From Strigamia acuminata (Eukaryota > Arthropoda > Chilopoda > Geophilomorpha > Linotaeniidae): DNA of 64,000 nt. Within the stretch, counting starts at the first letter, position 1; the number at the start of each line of letters is the position of its first letter. Shown here one piece after another: positions 33,897 through 44,639 of the stretch. The notes beneath the pieces are model-generated. The model searched no databases, had not been told where the DNA came from, and worked only from the letters and a program-made list of their open reading frames with translations. The translations under genes and the position numbers were made by a program. Where the stretch lies: NCBI GenBank assembly GCA_949358305.1, contig OX442323.1:4030001-4094000 (forward strand), given 5' to 3'.

Positions 33897-34629
33897 TCAT
33901 CCAGTGTGGAATGTTTCCAAATGTTTTTCTCTCATCACTTTAAACATTTCCAATTGTTCATCCCTCACCGCATTAAACTCTTCCAAATGGTTATCCATGA
34001 CCGCAAAAAAATTGTCCAAATGTTTAACCCTCATGGCATTAAACTTTTCCAAATGTTTCTCTCTCATCGCATTAAACGCTTTCAAATGTTTATCCCTCAT
34101 CGCATTAAACTTTTTCAACGATTTATGCTTCATCGCATGAAACGTTACCAACTGTTTATCCCTCGTCGCATTAAACTTTTTCAACGATTTATGCTTCATC
34201 GCATGAAACGTTAACAACTGTTTATCCCTCGTCGCATTAAACGTTTCCAACTCTTTATCCCTGCTCGCATTAAACTCTTCCAACTTTTTATCCCTGCTCG
34301 CCTTAAACGTTTCCAACTGTTCATCCCTCATAGCTTTATACTTTTCCACATCTTTATCACACATCGCATTAAACGTTTCCGAATGTTTTTCCCTCATCGC
34401 ATTAAACATTTCCAACTGTTCATTAGAATTAGAAGTGATAGCTTCAACCGATGTCGAGGCAACATCGACACTGTCATTGGTCGGTGCGGGGCTGGTGCCA
34501 GCATTAATTTTCTTTCCTTCGGGAATATCTTCTTTACAAAGGAATCTACGAAGTAAAAATAAAAAATTTAAAATTTAATGCTAAAAAAATTAAATATAGA
34601 CATTTTGCTTACTTATCCGTGCTATCCAT
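33897..34629 (-). CDS. Hendecad-repeat coiled-coil protein H6 (short subfamily)
   Basis: Model: exon 1 34613-34629 (M-D-S-T-D plus two bases, as in H1), intron 34546-34612, exon 2 33897-34545; 666 nt, 221 aa. Leader FLCKEDIPEGKK followed by the NAGTSPAPTNDS block and about 15 hendecads, ending HLETFHTG-stop. A two-unit block (ATRDKQLVTFHAMKHKSLKKFN) is present twice in a row, a recent internal duplication of 66 bp. No lesion found. Confidence 0.6.
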
Positions 34630-35270
34630 GCTTCGAGGACGGAAGGAGATGAATGACGAGTGTTTGATTTTAACAGCTGAAATGTAAATTTGCATATGCT
34701 TATTGTATTATCATTTTCATAAAATAATCATCGATTTTTAACTCACGGTGGATGTTTCGATTGAGAATATTTGTGTCGATGAAAAGTCTGAGCCCTCGTT
34801 CCAACTTTCGCGGCAACAATTGGTGGAAAAACTAAAACCCGGCAACCATTGCGAATTTGGCTGGAAAAACTAAAACCCGGCAACCATTGCGAATTTGGCT
34901 GGAAAAACTAAAACCCGAAATAAACGGCAGTTTTTGGTGTCCACTCTGTCTGTAGAATTCGGAACTCTCTGTTGTGAAATTTTGCACATTAATTTTCGCT
35001 ATCATCGTAGTTTATCGTGATTTGTTAGTTTGTCCGTTCGTTGCGTCATCTAGTAGTCGAAATCGTTAGCTATATTTTAAAATTATTTTAGGCGCGAAGG
35101 TTTAAAAATTGAAAAATTTATAGTAGTGTGTTTGAAAAAATAATTGATCCGTTTATGCAAAGATGTATTCGTATCGCTAATTAATTCAACAAGGCGTTCG
35201 TTACAAGAACTGCATCTAAGAAATAAAAAGAGAAAATTTTAAATATATTTTTAAAAAAATAGAGACATTT
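34630..35270. other. Upstream module of H6
   Basis: Standard module; the 'ggcaaccattgcgaatttggctgg' block is duplicated in tandem (about 34835-34910). No gene. Confidence 0.4.
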
Positions 35271-36088
35271 TAGACTTCTAAACCTAATGTTTAGAAAGTC
35301 TAATGAAACGGCTCTGTCCGTCCGTCTTCAACGTCCGGTCACGTGACCTGAATGTAATGTTTCTACTTCCGGTACGTCCGGTTTGAGTAATATCCCAAAA
35401 AAATGAATTAAAAAATTGATCAGACGATTGGAAAGTAGACTTTTCTGGTGCAGTTTTTGATCTACTTTCCAATTATAAATATGAAATTGGCATAAAATGT
35501 AGTTAAAATGGAGAAAATGCTAGATTACGGCGAAATGTAATGGAAAACAGCGTTACCTGGCGGATCCCGTAAGCTATAATGGAAGCAGAAATGTTCGTCG
35601 CGAACCAAAAAATGCTCATTTCTATCTCGAAATGAGGTTTGTAAATTTTGAAACCAGTCCCATTCGACTGGAAATCCAATTCTGCACCTGCCTGCATATT
35701 TTACTTTTCGATTTGGTCAAGAAAAAGTACTATTGCGATCCACCAAAGTCGGCGACCACATGGCAAATTTGGTGGAAAATTTGAAAAAGACTGATTTTTA
35801 AAACTCAACAATTTTAATGTTTAAATAAGATTTCCTAAGTGTAATTTGGCGCTGAAAACGATGGCGTCGTTAGTTTTTTAATTAAATGTAGTTTAAAGAA
35901 AGAAAACAGCAAATTACGGCAAAATAATAAGTAAACCGGAGCGCCACCTGGCGGAAGCCGTGACCGGAACGTAATGTAATGTAATGAAAAGAACATTGGA
36001 CAAATGGGTGGGAAATTTGAAAAAAAAACAATATTTTAAAAAATTAACCGAAGTAATCGTTTAATTAGGGGCAAGGTTTAGAAGTCTA
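35271..36088. mobile_element. DNA transposon relic or MITE D, TIR TAGACTTCTAAACCT
   Basis: 818 bp with 15-bp terminal inverted repeats (tagacttctaaacct / aggtttagaagtcta). The same ends occur on the 278-bp element at 55471-55748. TA may be the target duplication. No transposase ORF recognised; the short ORFs inside have no family resemblance. Confidence 0.65.
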
Positions 36089-36258
36089 ATATGTAATGCT
36101 TCCCTGCATTACAAATCCCTGCTTGTTTCTTACTGCATACGACTACGGAGCGGAATCTTCGCCATGCTTTCATACAAGAACTGAAGGAGATGAATGACAA
36201 TTTCTGCCACCAAGTGTTTGATTTTAACAGCTAACATGCAAATGTGCATATGCTTATT

Positions 36259-36865
36259 TGTCGTGATCCTGTCTACGGTAAATAAGTACAAACAAAACAA
36301 TCTTACGGTACAAACCTTTTATTAATGGGAATAATTAGTTATTACAATGTTGGTCTCGGATCCTATCGGCGGATACGATTTGTTACTACAAAGTAGTCTT
36401 ACACGTGGCTTCTGGTTGTCTAGGGTTAATGGCGTCCTTGCGAAACACGTGTTCGCAAAACGCTTCGGCGAGAAGGAGATATTTCGATCGTAGTTTTGCT
36501 ACGACAAATATCTTTGGCTTGGTATTATAGATGACTTGGGCAACTGGCATCGGTCCTCTATCAATTCGTGGTGTTCGGCCTGAAAGGTGAGGTGTTGATG
36601 CTAATGTTGCTGCTGGATCTATAAGTGTTGCTTCCGGTCAAAACACGGGCTTAAATAACCCAACTGACCGGAAATGACGTATTTGCATAAATTCGGAGAA
36701 TTATGCAAAATGGCTGACGTCATCGTGTTGATTCTGCAGAAATGGCAAACTAGTTTAGCTAGTTTCTTCGTAATAATGATACGAGTTACACCAATGAAAC
36801 AATTATAATTCCCCATTGCCAACATACACATTAATAAAACACTTTGTGACCTCAGGATCACCACA
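36259..36865 (-). mobile_element. Solo LTR, gypsy-like
   Basis: 607 bp starting TGTGGTGATCC on the minus strand and ending in CA, with a perfect 4-bp duplication tatt (36255-36258, 36866-36869). The uninterrupted site is visible in other units (gcttattgtattacc). AATAAA on the minus strand near its 3' part supports minus orientation. The start is close to that of the big gypsy LTR. Confidence 0.8.
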
Positions 36866-37266
36866 TATTGTATTACCATATTACAAAATGCAGTTTTAAA
36901 CTTTTTTAAATCTTCTTATTTGTCTCATTTTATCAAAACACTTGTGGTTAAATATGAAAGAAATGTAAGAAAAATTAAAAAATGATTAACATTTGCTTTA
37001 TTTACACCAAAAAATATATATCAGCTTGCAATACACACGATTATTAATTTTATTACCATATTATAAAATTCAGTTTCAGACTTGTTTCTTTTTTCTGTTT
37101 TGATTAAATCTGTCTCATTTTAACCACTTTCTGCACTAAAAAAATACTAAAACGTAAAATGATTCATTTTGGTCTAAAAAGATTTTTTTTCGTAGGAAAA
37201 ATTAAAATAAACGATTACAATTTGCTTTCTTTCAAACAACTCCGAACATGATAAGATTTTACTCTT
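36866..37266. other. 3' spacer of H7
   Basis: AT-rich spacer like 33419-33896; nothing coding. Confidence 0.4.
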
Positions 37267-37861
37267 TCATCCAGTGTGGAGTGTTTCCAAATGTTTTTCT
37301 CTCGTCACATTAAACATTTCCAATTGTTCATCCCTCACCGCACCCTCTTTCAAAAATTTATCCCTCACCGCATTAAACTCATTCAAATGTTTAACTCTCA
37401 CGGCATTAAACTCTTTCAAATGTTTATACCTCATGGCATTAAACTCTTTCAAATGTTTAACCCTCATGGCATTAAACCTTCTCCAAGGTTTATGCTTCAT
37501 CGCATTAAACTCTTCCAAATCTTTATCCCTCGTCGCATTAAACTCTTCCAACTCTTCATCCCTCATAGCATTATACTTTTCCAAATCTTTATCACACATC
37601 GCATCCAACATTTCCGAATATTTTCTCCTCTCGGCATTAAACGTTTCCAAATGTTCATTAGAAGTTGCAATAGAAGTGATAGCTTCAACCGATGGGCGGA
37701 TTTGATCGACACTGTCATTGTTCGGTGCGGGGCTGGTGCCAGCATTAATTTTCTTTCCTTCAGGAATGTCTTCTTTACAAAGGAATCTACGAAATAAAAA
37801 TAAAAGTTCTAAAATATAATGCTAAAAAAATTAAATATACACATTTTGCTTACTTATCCAT
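37267..37861 (-). CDS. Hendecad-repeat coiled-coil protein H7 (short subfamily)
   Basis: Model: exon 1 37854-37861 (M-D plus two bases), intron 37787-37853, exon 2 37267-37786; 528 nt, 175 aa, the shortest intact member. Leader FLCKEDIPEGKKINAGTSP, about 11 hendecads rich in FNAMRVKHLKE-type units, ending LETLHTG-stop. A gap in one unit (RDKFLKEGAVRDEQ) breaks the 11-residue register near the C-terminus. Its upstream module is followed by an SLC16 exon on the same strand. Confidence 0.6.
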
Positions 37862-38306
37862 GCTTCGTGGACTGAAGGATGAATGACAAGTGTTTGATTT
37901 TAACAGCTAAAATGTAAGGGTATATGCTTATTGTATTATTATTTTCATAAAATCACGTAACTCATCCGATCACATCGATTTAATTGATTTTCCATCGATG
38001 ATTGTGATGAATTTATGTGTTTGAACACATTTATGCATTTACTCACGGTTTGAGAGGTGGATGCTTCGATTGAAAATATTTTTAATTTGGTGAAAAAATT
38101 AATTCGATGAAAAAATTAATTTGATGAAAAAATGAAGTCTGGACTGTCGTTCCAACTTTTCCGGCAACAATTGGTGGAAAAACTAAAACCCGGCAACCAT
38201 TTCGAATTTGGCTGGAAAAACTACAACCAGAAATAAACGGCAGTTTTTGGTGCTGGATTACCAAATAGGCAGATTAGGCAGCGGCCTATGGACCCAGCAA
38301 GCTTAC
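37862..38306. other. Upstream module of H7
   Basis: Standard module up to about 38240, then intron-like sequence that follows the SLC16 exon donor (GTAAGC, minus strand). Confidence 0.4.
37969..38008. promoter_or_regulatory. Conserved ATCGAT dyad upstream of H7
   Basis: Same dyad as at 515-553, about 110-150 bp upstream of the H7 start. Confidence 0.35.
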
Positions 38307-38571
38307 CAGTTATAGGGGCTCCAAACGCCATGGGAATGGATTGCGCCCACTGAATAAAACTCCAAACCAACGCAAAGTTGTGGGCTCGTACTTTTTCATG
38401 TGTAAACATTTTCAGACTGTAATTATAACTTCCGCAAAACAATCCATAAATGCAAGCAAAGAAAACGTAGCCGTGATAACCGTGAACAGCGGTGAAAGCA
38501 ACCGTAGCCGCAGCTACCATCAATGTTGACGCCTGACATAAATATTGTCTGGTTATATGTCACTCCCAACT
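38307..38571 (-). pseudogene. SLC16 (monocarboxylate transporter-like) exon fragment
   Basis: Minus strand encodes the C-terminal transmembrane region of an SLC16/MCT-family transporter: RQYLCQAS, then GYHGYVFFACIYGLFCGSY, then NYSLKMFTHEKVRAHNF and WSFIQWAQSIPMAFGAPITG, ending at a splice donor (G|GTAAGC). The YSLKM and EKVRARNF-like motif is characteristic of insect MCT-like proteins. Upstream it has an in-frame TGA and is cut by LTR-like sequence at 38573, so it is a fragment. Confidence 0.75.
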
Positions 38572-38572
38572 G

Positions 38573-38692
38573 TGTAGTGACCCTAGTGGTCACTAGAAGG
38601 GTTAAAGTTAATTCCCCTTACCAGAAATGTGTCTGGAAATTATTATTTTTATATTTTGTATTTTTTATGCCTGGTTGAGGAAATCAGGCAGA
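38573..38692 (+). mobile_element. LTR fragment related to the solo LTR at 31996
   Basis: Begins TGTAGTGACCCTAGTGGTCAC and follows the 31996 LTR for about 120 bp, then breaks off. Confidence 0.6.
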
Positions 38693-38700
38693 ACTTGGAG

Positions 38701-38789
38701 AGCACAACTGTTGACGAATCGAAACGAAACTTTAGCATTGAAGCATTATTGTGTCGTACTATAACATGTTATTTGTCAACAGTTGTGCT
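38701..38789. repeat. Short perfect inverted repeat
   Basis: agcacaactgttgac at 38701-38715 and its exact complement at 38775-38789 enclose 59 nt. It may be a tiny TIR element or the join of two. Confidence 0.6.
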
Positions 38790-39172
38790 CGCCACGATTT
38801 TTTGAAAATAGTGGTTGTCTATCCCTTTACATAGCTCCATTACGCCTTATGAGCCCATTCTACTACTTCGGTGTTATGTTGATTGCGCAAACACAAGCTT
38901 GCCTGTTGATTGCGCAGCCAATGCCCCTTATACTGCGGGCCTATGAGAACATACATACGGCGTACACTTGACGTGGAGATGGGTGATATGATGCCTCCAT
39001 GTCCGGGTGCCCGATGACGGCTGTGTGGCCGTGAGGAGATCAGGTCGCGGCGATGAGTAGTAAGAATCCCGTCGGGCCGGATATAATTCAACAAGTGTTC
39101 CACAAGGCCTGCCAGTTACAGTAAACCACGGCTGCCGAACAGCGTGTCGAAAATGTAACATTAGGATTGAAA
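38790..39172. other. Unassigned sequence
   Basis: No gene recognised. The 12-mer 'gttgattgcgca' occurs twice (about 38877 and 38905). Less AT-rich than its surroundings, probably part of a mobile element. Confidence 0.3.
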
Positions 39173-39815
39173 TAACTAAACTCGGAAAAGTTTAGTTAGA
39201 TTAAATCCCCAGCTGGTTTATGTCACAACTCAACATTGTGCATAAACATGGATACTTCTTCCAGAACTGTACAAAACTGAAGACTAGCTACATTAGCATT
39301 TACTTGCCAGTAAATGTGTAGCTAAATTGCCAACTTTATGTAAGCAGAATTATTATGAGTATTTACCGAAAAGTAATACTCTAATAAATACATCCATTAC
39401 GCGGAACCAGAAGTTATGATTGTAAACTCGCAACAGTTTACTCTCGTATGAAGAACCAATTTGACGTATCACACCAATTATAAATGTCTTAAAACATTTA
39501 TAAGAGGTCAATTGGTAAATGGCTCTCACAAGCCATTTAAACCAATAACCGCCCCAAGTTTGTGGCGATGCAGATACAGTCAACCGGAAGTCCTCGGATA
39601 CTAACCCTTTCATTACAGATTCGAACCAGGACCAAATAATCAACCGATTCAGACGACATCTTACCAGGACGAAGCCGATTGATATTATTATAGCGCCGCA
39701 CAGGCAACTATATGTATAGTTTAATCGAGAATTCCTTTGGCCATTTGTCGGCATAGTTATTGTGTAACTATATTTTATGCAAATTGATTAATATAATCAC
39801 TTTACGGTGATTATA
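39173..39815. repeat. Cluster of about ten short perfect hairpins
   Basis: Stem-loops at 39173-39198 (10-bp stem), 39216-39247, 39285-39324, 39357-39381, 39422-39441, 39478-39503 (10-bp stem), 39516-39539 (9-bp), 39706-39721, 39753-39771 and 39792-39815 (9-bp). Stems are 7-10 bp and perfect, and loops are often exactly 6 nt. Sequences of the stems differ from each other, so this is not a tandem repeat. Nature unknown. Confidence 0.6.
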
Positions 39816-39974
39816 TTTATATATCAATAAACATGTTATGTCTTGATAACCGCATGTGTCATTATTTTACCCAGTTCACACTTTAGGTTTTGTCAATCCT
39901 ATCTCTCAACTACTGAATAGATAGACTAGCTTGTTATGCCAATATACACATTTTGAGCGGATAGCGTCATCGAA

Positions 39975-40405
39975 AGGTCATCGTCACAAACCTTTGAAAA
40001 AGTTTAATGCGATGAGGAAAAAACAGTCGGAAGCGTTTAATGCGACAATGGATAAAAAGTTGTTATCGTTTAATGCGATGAGGGATAAACAGTTGGAAGA
40101 GTTTAATGAGATCAGGGATAAACAATTGGAAACGTTTCATGCGAGTAGAGAGAATCGTTTGGAAATGTTTAATTTGATGAGAGAAAAACATTTGAAAACG
40201 TTTGATGCGACGAGGAATAAAGATTTGGAAATGTTTAATGCGCAAATGGAAAGTGGAAGATCTCGAGGTAATTTCCTTGCAAGCAATCGAATATATAATT
40301 TTTTTTTAATTAAAATAAACTCAGAATTATTTTTTTGTTTAATGTTTAGAAGCAGAATTAAAAAATTGCGAGGAAGAAGAAAAAAGAATAGCAGGGGACA
40401 ATTAA
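39975..40405 (+). pseudogene. Hendecad-repeat gene H8, 5'-truncated and inverted
   Basis: The only plus-strand member. Homology begins near 39975 inside the repeat exon (HKPLKKFNAM); the leader, exon 1 and promoter are absent, replaced by the hairpin-rich region. Eight hendecads lead to MESGRSR, donor CGAG|GTAATT at 40267/40268, acceptor TTTAG at 40349, and exon 3 40350-40405 encoding EAELKNCEEEEKRIAGDN-stop. The intact exon 3 and splice sites support the exon model used for H4 and H5. No start is available, so expression is doubtful. Confidence 0.65.
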
Positions 40406-40699
40406 AAATTCGGATAAACGGTTCAATGATTGTAGTTTGAACAGAAGAAAACCAATGAACGAGCAAGAGAGTGTCAAAAGAAGCAAAGCTTAAATTACCT
40501 CGATGTTAATTCAGACATTTAGAAATGTAAATGTACAGCATACGCGTGTAAGACCTTCAAATAACTTACGCGAGCAAAACGTTGTTTCTTTATTTTTATA
40601 TTACAAATCAGCGAAACGAATGCATGTTAGCATAAACGGATCAATTATTTTTTCCAATACCTATTTCGATCTTACATTTGAAGAACCAAAAAACGCAAG

Positions 40700-40835
40700 A
40701 TGAAAGAAAAAATCAAAACAGAAGAGAAACAACAATTTTTTGATTTCAAAACGTTGAGAACATTTCAGATTGTCCTCACCTCTGCTGCTGTTGGTGCTTT
40801 TGGGATTAGTACTCCAATTGTCTTCTTTGTACTTG
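40700..40835 (+). pseudogene. SLC16-like exon fragment, 5' portion
   Basis: ATG at 40700, then KQQFFDFKTLRTFQIVLTSA and a hydrophobic AVGAFGISTPIVFF segment, the start of the second transmembrane bundle of an MCT-type transporter. At about 40836 the reading runs into non-LTR retrotransposon sequence. It complements the exon piece at 48456-48600. Confidence 0.6.
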
Positions 40836-41396
40836 TCCCTATAATTCTTTCTCGGTTAGTTATTGCTTCTTGTGCCTGGTCGGGCTGCTCTGCATTCTTG
40901 ACTGCTCGTTTGGAGGGTGTACAGCGGCGTTTCGCTCATTTGGTACATCGCCATTTTTATCGTTTGTTAACATTGAAATACAAAGATATTATTGCGAAGA
41001 TTAGGCTACCTATGATTAAATCCTTATTAGTGATGCGTGAGGCTCTTTTTATTTCTAACCTGATTCATTGGAGAGTTTGTTCTTTGCGCCTTTTGAGTAC
41101 ACTGAAATTTTATGTACCAGTTTATCCTACGTGTGAGCATCGTATCTTTGTTGCTTCTCCGGTGGACTTTTTGTATCGTTTTTGTGTGCGTATTAATGAT
41201 TTGCCTAATGATTTTGATATTTGTACGTTGTCTTTTGGGGAATTTGTTGATTATTTTGGGGAAGTTTTGAGTTTTTGTTGTTTTGATTTTTCCGATCATT
41301 ATTGTTGTATTGTTTTGTCCTGTCTCTCCCCCTGTAGGCTACGGCTGTTGGGAGGGACAGGAATACATCTGTAGTACCAATAAACTAGTATTATTA
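40836..41396 (+). mobile_element. 5'-truncated non-LTR retrotransposon (RT C-terminus and 3' end)
   Basis: Encodes the post-catalytic part of a non-LTR reverse transcriptase (CAWSGCSAFLTARLEGVQRRF ends the typical 'LE-x-VQRR-F' motif), a stop at about 41374, and a short 3' end with an ATTATTATG tail. The same 3' end recurs on the minus strand at 48612-48800. Confidence 0.7.
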
Positions 41397-41398
41397 TG

Positions 41399-41782
41399 TG
41401 TAGAGTTTCGGGGTCATTGACACGCGTTGCAGGGGGGGAGTCAGACTTGTGACGCTGGGAGGACCACCAGCGCACGTTGCAGGGGGGGAGTCAGACTTGT
41501 GACGCTGGGAGGACCACCAGCGCACGTTGCAAGGGGAAATCGAACTCGTGATACTTGAGGATCACCAGCGCGCGTTGCTTGAGGGGGGTCACCGGACGCT
41601 GCCGCCCAGTGACCACCCAGGCAAGGTAATTATTGTGAGCAGCCAATCAAGGCTGTCGTGGAAAGGGGGAGAAACCCTGGTTGTGTAAAATAAAGAGACA
41701 CTTGAGATACAGTTGTCAAAAAGCAAAGACGTGTTTCTTGTCCGCTGTTTTCATTTCAAACAACATTCAACGAAAGTTCACA
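41399..41782 (+). repeat. LTR, left, with internal 50-bp duplication
   Basis: Contains two tandem copies of a 50-bp unit (cgttgcagggggggagtcag...) that are also present in the right LTR. AATAAAG near 41690 may be the poly(A) signal. Confidence 0.9.
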
Positions 41783-42050
41783 TCAGGAGTGGGATGCAAA
41801 GACTGTAAATGCGACTGAACAAAAAGTAGAAGAAAAACGGGACGAAACGGGACGAAAAGTAGAAGAAAAGTAGAAGAAAAAGTAGACGTAAAAGCGACAC
41901 GACGATCGTTTTACGGCAACGAGGTTTGAAAAACGAGCGACCACGTGGGCGGTCCAGGGATCAAGAAGAGAAATTCGCTGGGCAACACGAGGAGGTACGA
42001 GAGGACTCAAACCAAATTACAAACGAGAAGAAAATTGTTTTGTGACAGAA

Positions 42051-43352
42051 ATGAAATTCGGGGACGACGATAAGCACTTGGGCGGTTCGGAAATCAAAGA
42101 GAGACGATTTGCTGGGACAACACGTGTTACGAGGAGGTTTGACCGAATTGAGATGGCCGGAACAAAGGCGATTTTAGAGAAAATTCAACGCAGAGAAAAT
42201 CCAACATGCAGTGAATGGTATAAGTTGAGGATTCAAGACATCAAGCCATTATTATTGGCACGTAATATTGTGCCACGGAAGTTGGAACATGATATGAGGT
42301 GTCAATTACGACAGGCGGTACGTGCGGAAGCAGGGATCAGCGAAGATGACGAAGAAGAAAACGACGAAGAAGACGACGACGATGAAAACGACGATGAAAA
42401 CGACGGGAGAATCGAAGCAAACGGGGTGGCGCAAATGAGTACGGCGCAATTGACGGTAATGATTAATCAATTGATGCAAAAATGGACAAAAGAAGAGGAA
42501 AGCGCGCCAAAATTGCCGCGATTTTTGGGCAAACCTAAGAAAATGCGAGCGATGATGCCCGGAATCAACGACGGGCCGAGGAAGATTCGAATCATACGAG
42601 TACAAGTCAAGAAGATCGTGATGAACGAGGTCGACACGAAGGCACGAGTAACGGGGATCGGGTTGGCGAGGATTAAAAACGAAGATGCAATTGGATCGGA
42701 ATACGCGATCGAGACGTTTCGAAACGAAGACGAGACGTTTCGAGACGAAGACAAGATTGAGATGACTCGAAACGACGATGAGATTGCGAAGAAGCCGGAA
42801 GAGACGATTCGAGATGAAAAAGAGACGATTCGAGATAAAGTTGAGATGATTCGAGATGAAGACGAAAATAACGACGATTTTTACGAAAAGAACGGCGATC
42901 TTGAAGAAAACAGCGAAAAAAATCGAGATGCAGTTAAAACGAATTCGAACGAACTTGATGCGAGGCCAAACGAATTCGATGCGAAGTCGGAGGAATTAGA
43001 TGCACAACCGAACGAACTTGACGTGAAACAGGGGGAGTTTGATGCGGGTTTGAAGGCGATGAACGATGAAGTTAGCGATGAATTAAATGGCGACGACGGA
43101 AAACGACAGAAAATTAGAATGGCGGGCAGCGATGCGACGGGGACGAGAGGCGTAAAGGACCATGAGTTGAGGGGCGCACGAAGAGGAACGATTCGAAAGT
43201 GGCGCACGAGACTCAAACCAACTAGTCAAGGAAACACAATCACGGTGCAAGAGAAGCTCAGCAATTTGCACCAGGGACCGTTGCGAGGGCGAAATGATGT
43301 CGGACACGGAGGGAGACGGACCGATAGGCGTCGGCGAGGGCGCCGACGGTAG
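42051..43352 (+). CDS. ORF of the non-autonomous LTR element, unrecognised
   Basis: 433 aa from the first ATG at 42051. Residues 1-95 are basic and possibly globular (W-Y-K-L-R-I-Q-D-I-K). Then comes an Asp/Glu run (about 100-120), a central segment with MSTAQLTVMINQLMQKW, tandem acidic repeats of the ETIRDEKETIRDK type (about 225-280), seven-residue repeats of the NELDARP type (about 305-345), and an Arg-rich C-terminus (RRTDRRRRGRRR). No zinc knuckle. It may be a diverged gag-like or nucleic-acid-binding protein; that is inference from position and charge only. Confidence 0.6.
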   Translation: MKFGDDDKHLGGSEIKERRFAGTTRVTRRFDRIEMAGTKAILEKIQRRENPTCSEWYKLRIQDIKPLLLARNIVPRKLEHDMRCQLRQAVRAEAGISEDDEEENDEEDDDDENDDENDGRIEANGVAQMSTAQLTVMINQLMQKWTKEEESAPKLPRFLGKPKKMRAMMPGINDGPRKIRIIRVQVKKIVMNEVDTKARVTGIGLARIKNEDAIGSEYAIETFRNEDETFRDEDKIEMTRNDDEIAKKPEETIRDEKETIRDKVEMIRDEDENNDDFYEKNGDLEENSEKNRDAVKTNSNELDARPNEFDAKSEELDAQPNELDVKQGEFDAGLKAMNDEVSDELNGDDGKRQKIRMAGSDATGTRGVKDHELRGARRGTIRKWRTRLKPTSQGNTITVQEKLSNLHQGPLRGRNDVGHGGRRTDRRRRGRRR

Positions 43353-43365
43353 TCGGATGACCGAA

Positions 43366-43749
43366 TGTAGAGTTTCGGGGTCATTGACACGCGTTGCAGG
43401 GGGGGAGTCAGACTTGTGACGCTGGGAGGACCACCAGCGCACGTTGCAGGGGGGGAGTCAGACTTGTGACGCTGGGAGGACCACCAGCGCACGTTGCAAG
43501 GGGAAATCGAACTCGTGATACTTGAGGATCACCAGCGCGCGTTGCTTGAGGGGGGTCACCGGACGCTGCCGCCCAGTGACCACCCAGGCAAGGTAATTAT
43601 TGTGAGCAGCCAATCAAGGCTGTCGTGGAAAGGGGGAGAAACCCTGGTTGTGTAAAATAAAGAGACACTTGAGATACAGTTGTCAAAAAGCAAAGACGTG
43701 TTTCTTGTCCGCTGTTTTCATTTCAAACAACATTCAACGAAAGTTCACA
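43366..43749 (+). repeat. LTR, right
   Basis: 384 bp, equal in length and sequence (by eye) to the left LTR. Confidence 0.9.
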
Positions 43750-43753
43750 TATG

Positions 43754-43801
43754 TTATTTTTAAATTCGAATTAAATATACACATTTTGCTTACTTATCCA
43801 T
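43754..43801 (-). pseudogene. Hendecad gene H9: exon 1 remnant
   Basis: Exon 1 (43794-43801, ATGGATAA), the donor GTAAGC and about 35 nt of intron 1 survive, with an intact upstream module; the rest of the gene is replaced by the LTR and non-LTR insertions. Confidence 0.6.
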
Positions 43802-44639
43802 GCTTCGAGGACTGAAGGAGATGAATGGCGAGTGTTTGATTTTTAACAGCTGAAATGTAAATTTGCATATGATTATTGTATTGCCATTTTCATAAAATAA
43901 TCATCGAGTGAGGAGATAATCACGTAACTCATCCGATCACATCGATTTAATTGATTTTCAATTGATGATTGTGATGAATTTGATTGTGCGTATACAGTAT
44001 TTGAACACATTTATGCATTTACTCACGGTTTTAGAGGTGGATGCTTCGATTGGAAATATTTTTAATTCGATGAAAAATATAATTCGATGAAAAAATTAAG
44101 TCTGAACCCTCGTTCCAACTTTCGCGGTTACAATTGGTGGAAAAACTAAAACCCGGCAACCATTTCGAATTTGGCTGAAAAAACTACAACCCGAAATAAA
44201 CGGCAGTTTTTGGTGTCCACTCTGTCTGTAGGAACTCCCTGTTGTGAAATTTTGCACATTAATTTTCGCTATCATCGAAGTTTATGAATTTATCGTCATT
44301 TGTTAGTTTGGCCGTTCTTTGCGACATCTAGTAGTGGAAAACGTTAGCTAGATTTTAAAATTATTTTAGGCGCGAAGGTTTAAAAATTGAAAAATTTGTA
44401 CACTGCTATAGGTGTTTGAAAAAATAATTGATCCGTTTATGCAAAGATGTATTCGTTTTCGCTGATTTGTAAAATAAAAATAAACAAATAACGTTTTTGA
44501 ACGTCTTACACGCGATCTCCGTACGTCTTATGTGCGTACTCTCTTATCCGCTATTTAAATGCCAACTTTCTTCTAATTTTCAGTTCAGACGAAGATCAGG
44601 TCACCAAGAAATGTCTTCACAAAAAAACAACCCACGGCA
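43802..44639. other. Upstream module of H9
   Basis: Full-length module to about 44520, then unassigned sequence. Nothing coding. Confidence 0.4.
43936..43975. promoter_or_regulatory. Conserved ATCGAT dyad upstream of H9
   Basis: Dyad kept although the gene body is gone; one arm has ATTGATGA instead of ATCGATGA. Confidence 0.3.

Larger units (their letters stand above)
41399..43749 (+). mobile_element. Non-autonomous LTR element with one non-polymerase ORF
   Basis: Two 384-bp LTRs (41399-41782 and 43366-43749), identical by eye, TGTAGAG...TTCACA, flanked by tatg (41395-41398, 43750-43753). The 1.58-kb internal part holds a single ORF and no reverse transcriptase, protease or integrase. Architecture fits a TR-GAG or LARD-like derivative mobilised by another element. 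No confident primer site or polypurine tract is visible. It inserted exactly at the tail of the non-LTR element. Confidence 0.88.

Noticed and set aside
39353-39754. 133-codon minus-strand ORF within the hairpin-rich region
   Set aside because: No domain, no repeat support and no splice context. Composition follows the local hairpins.
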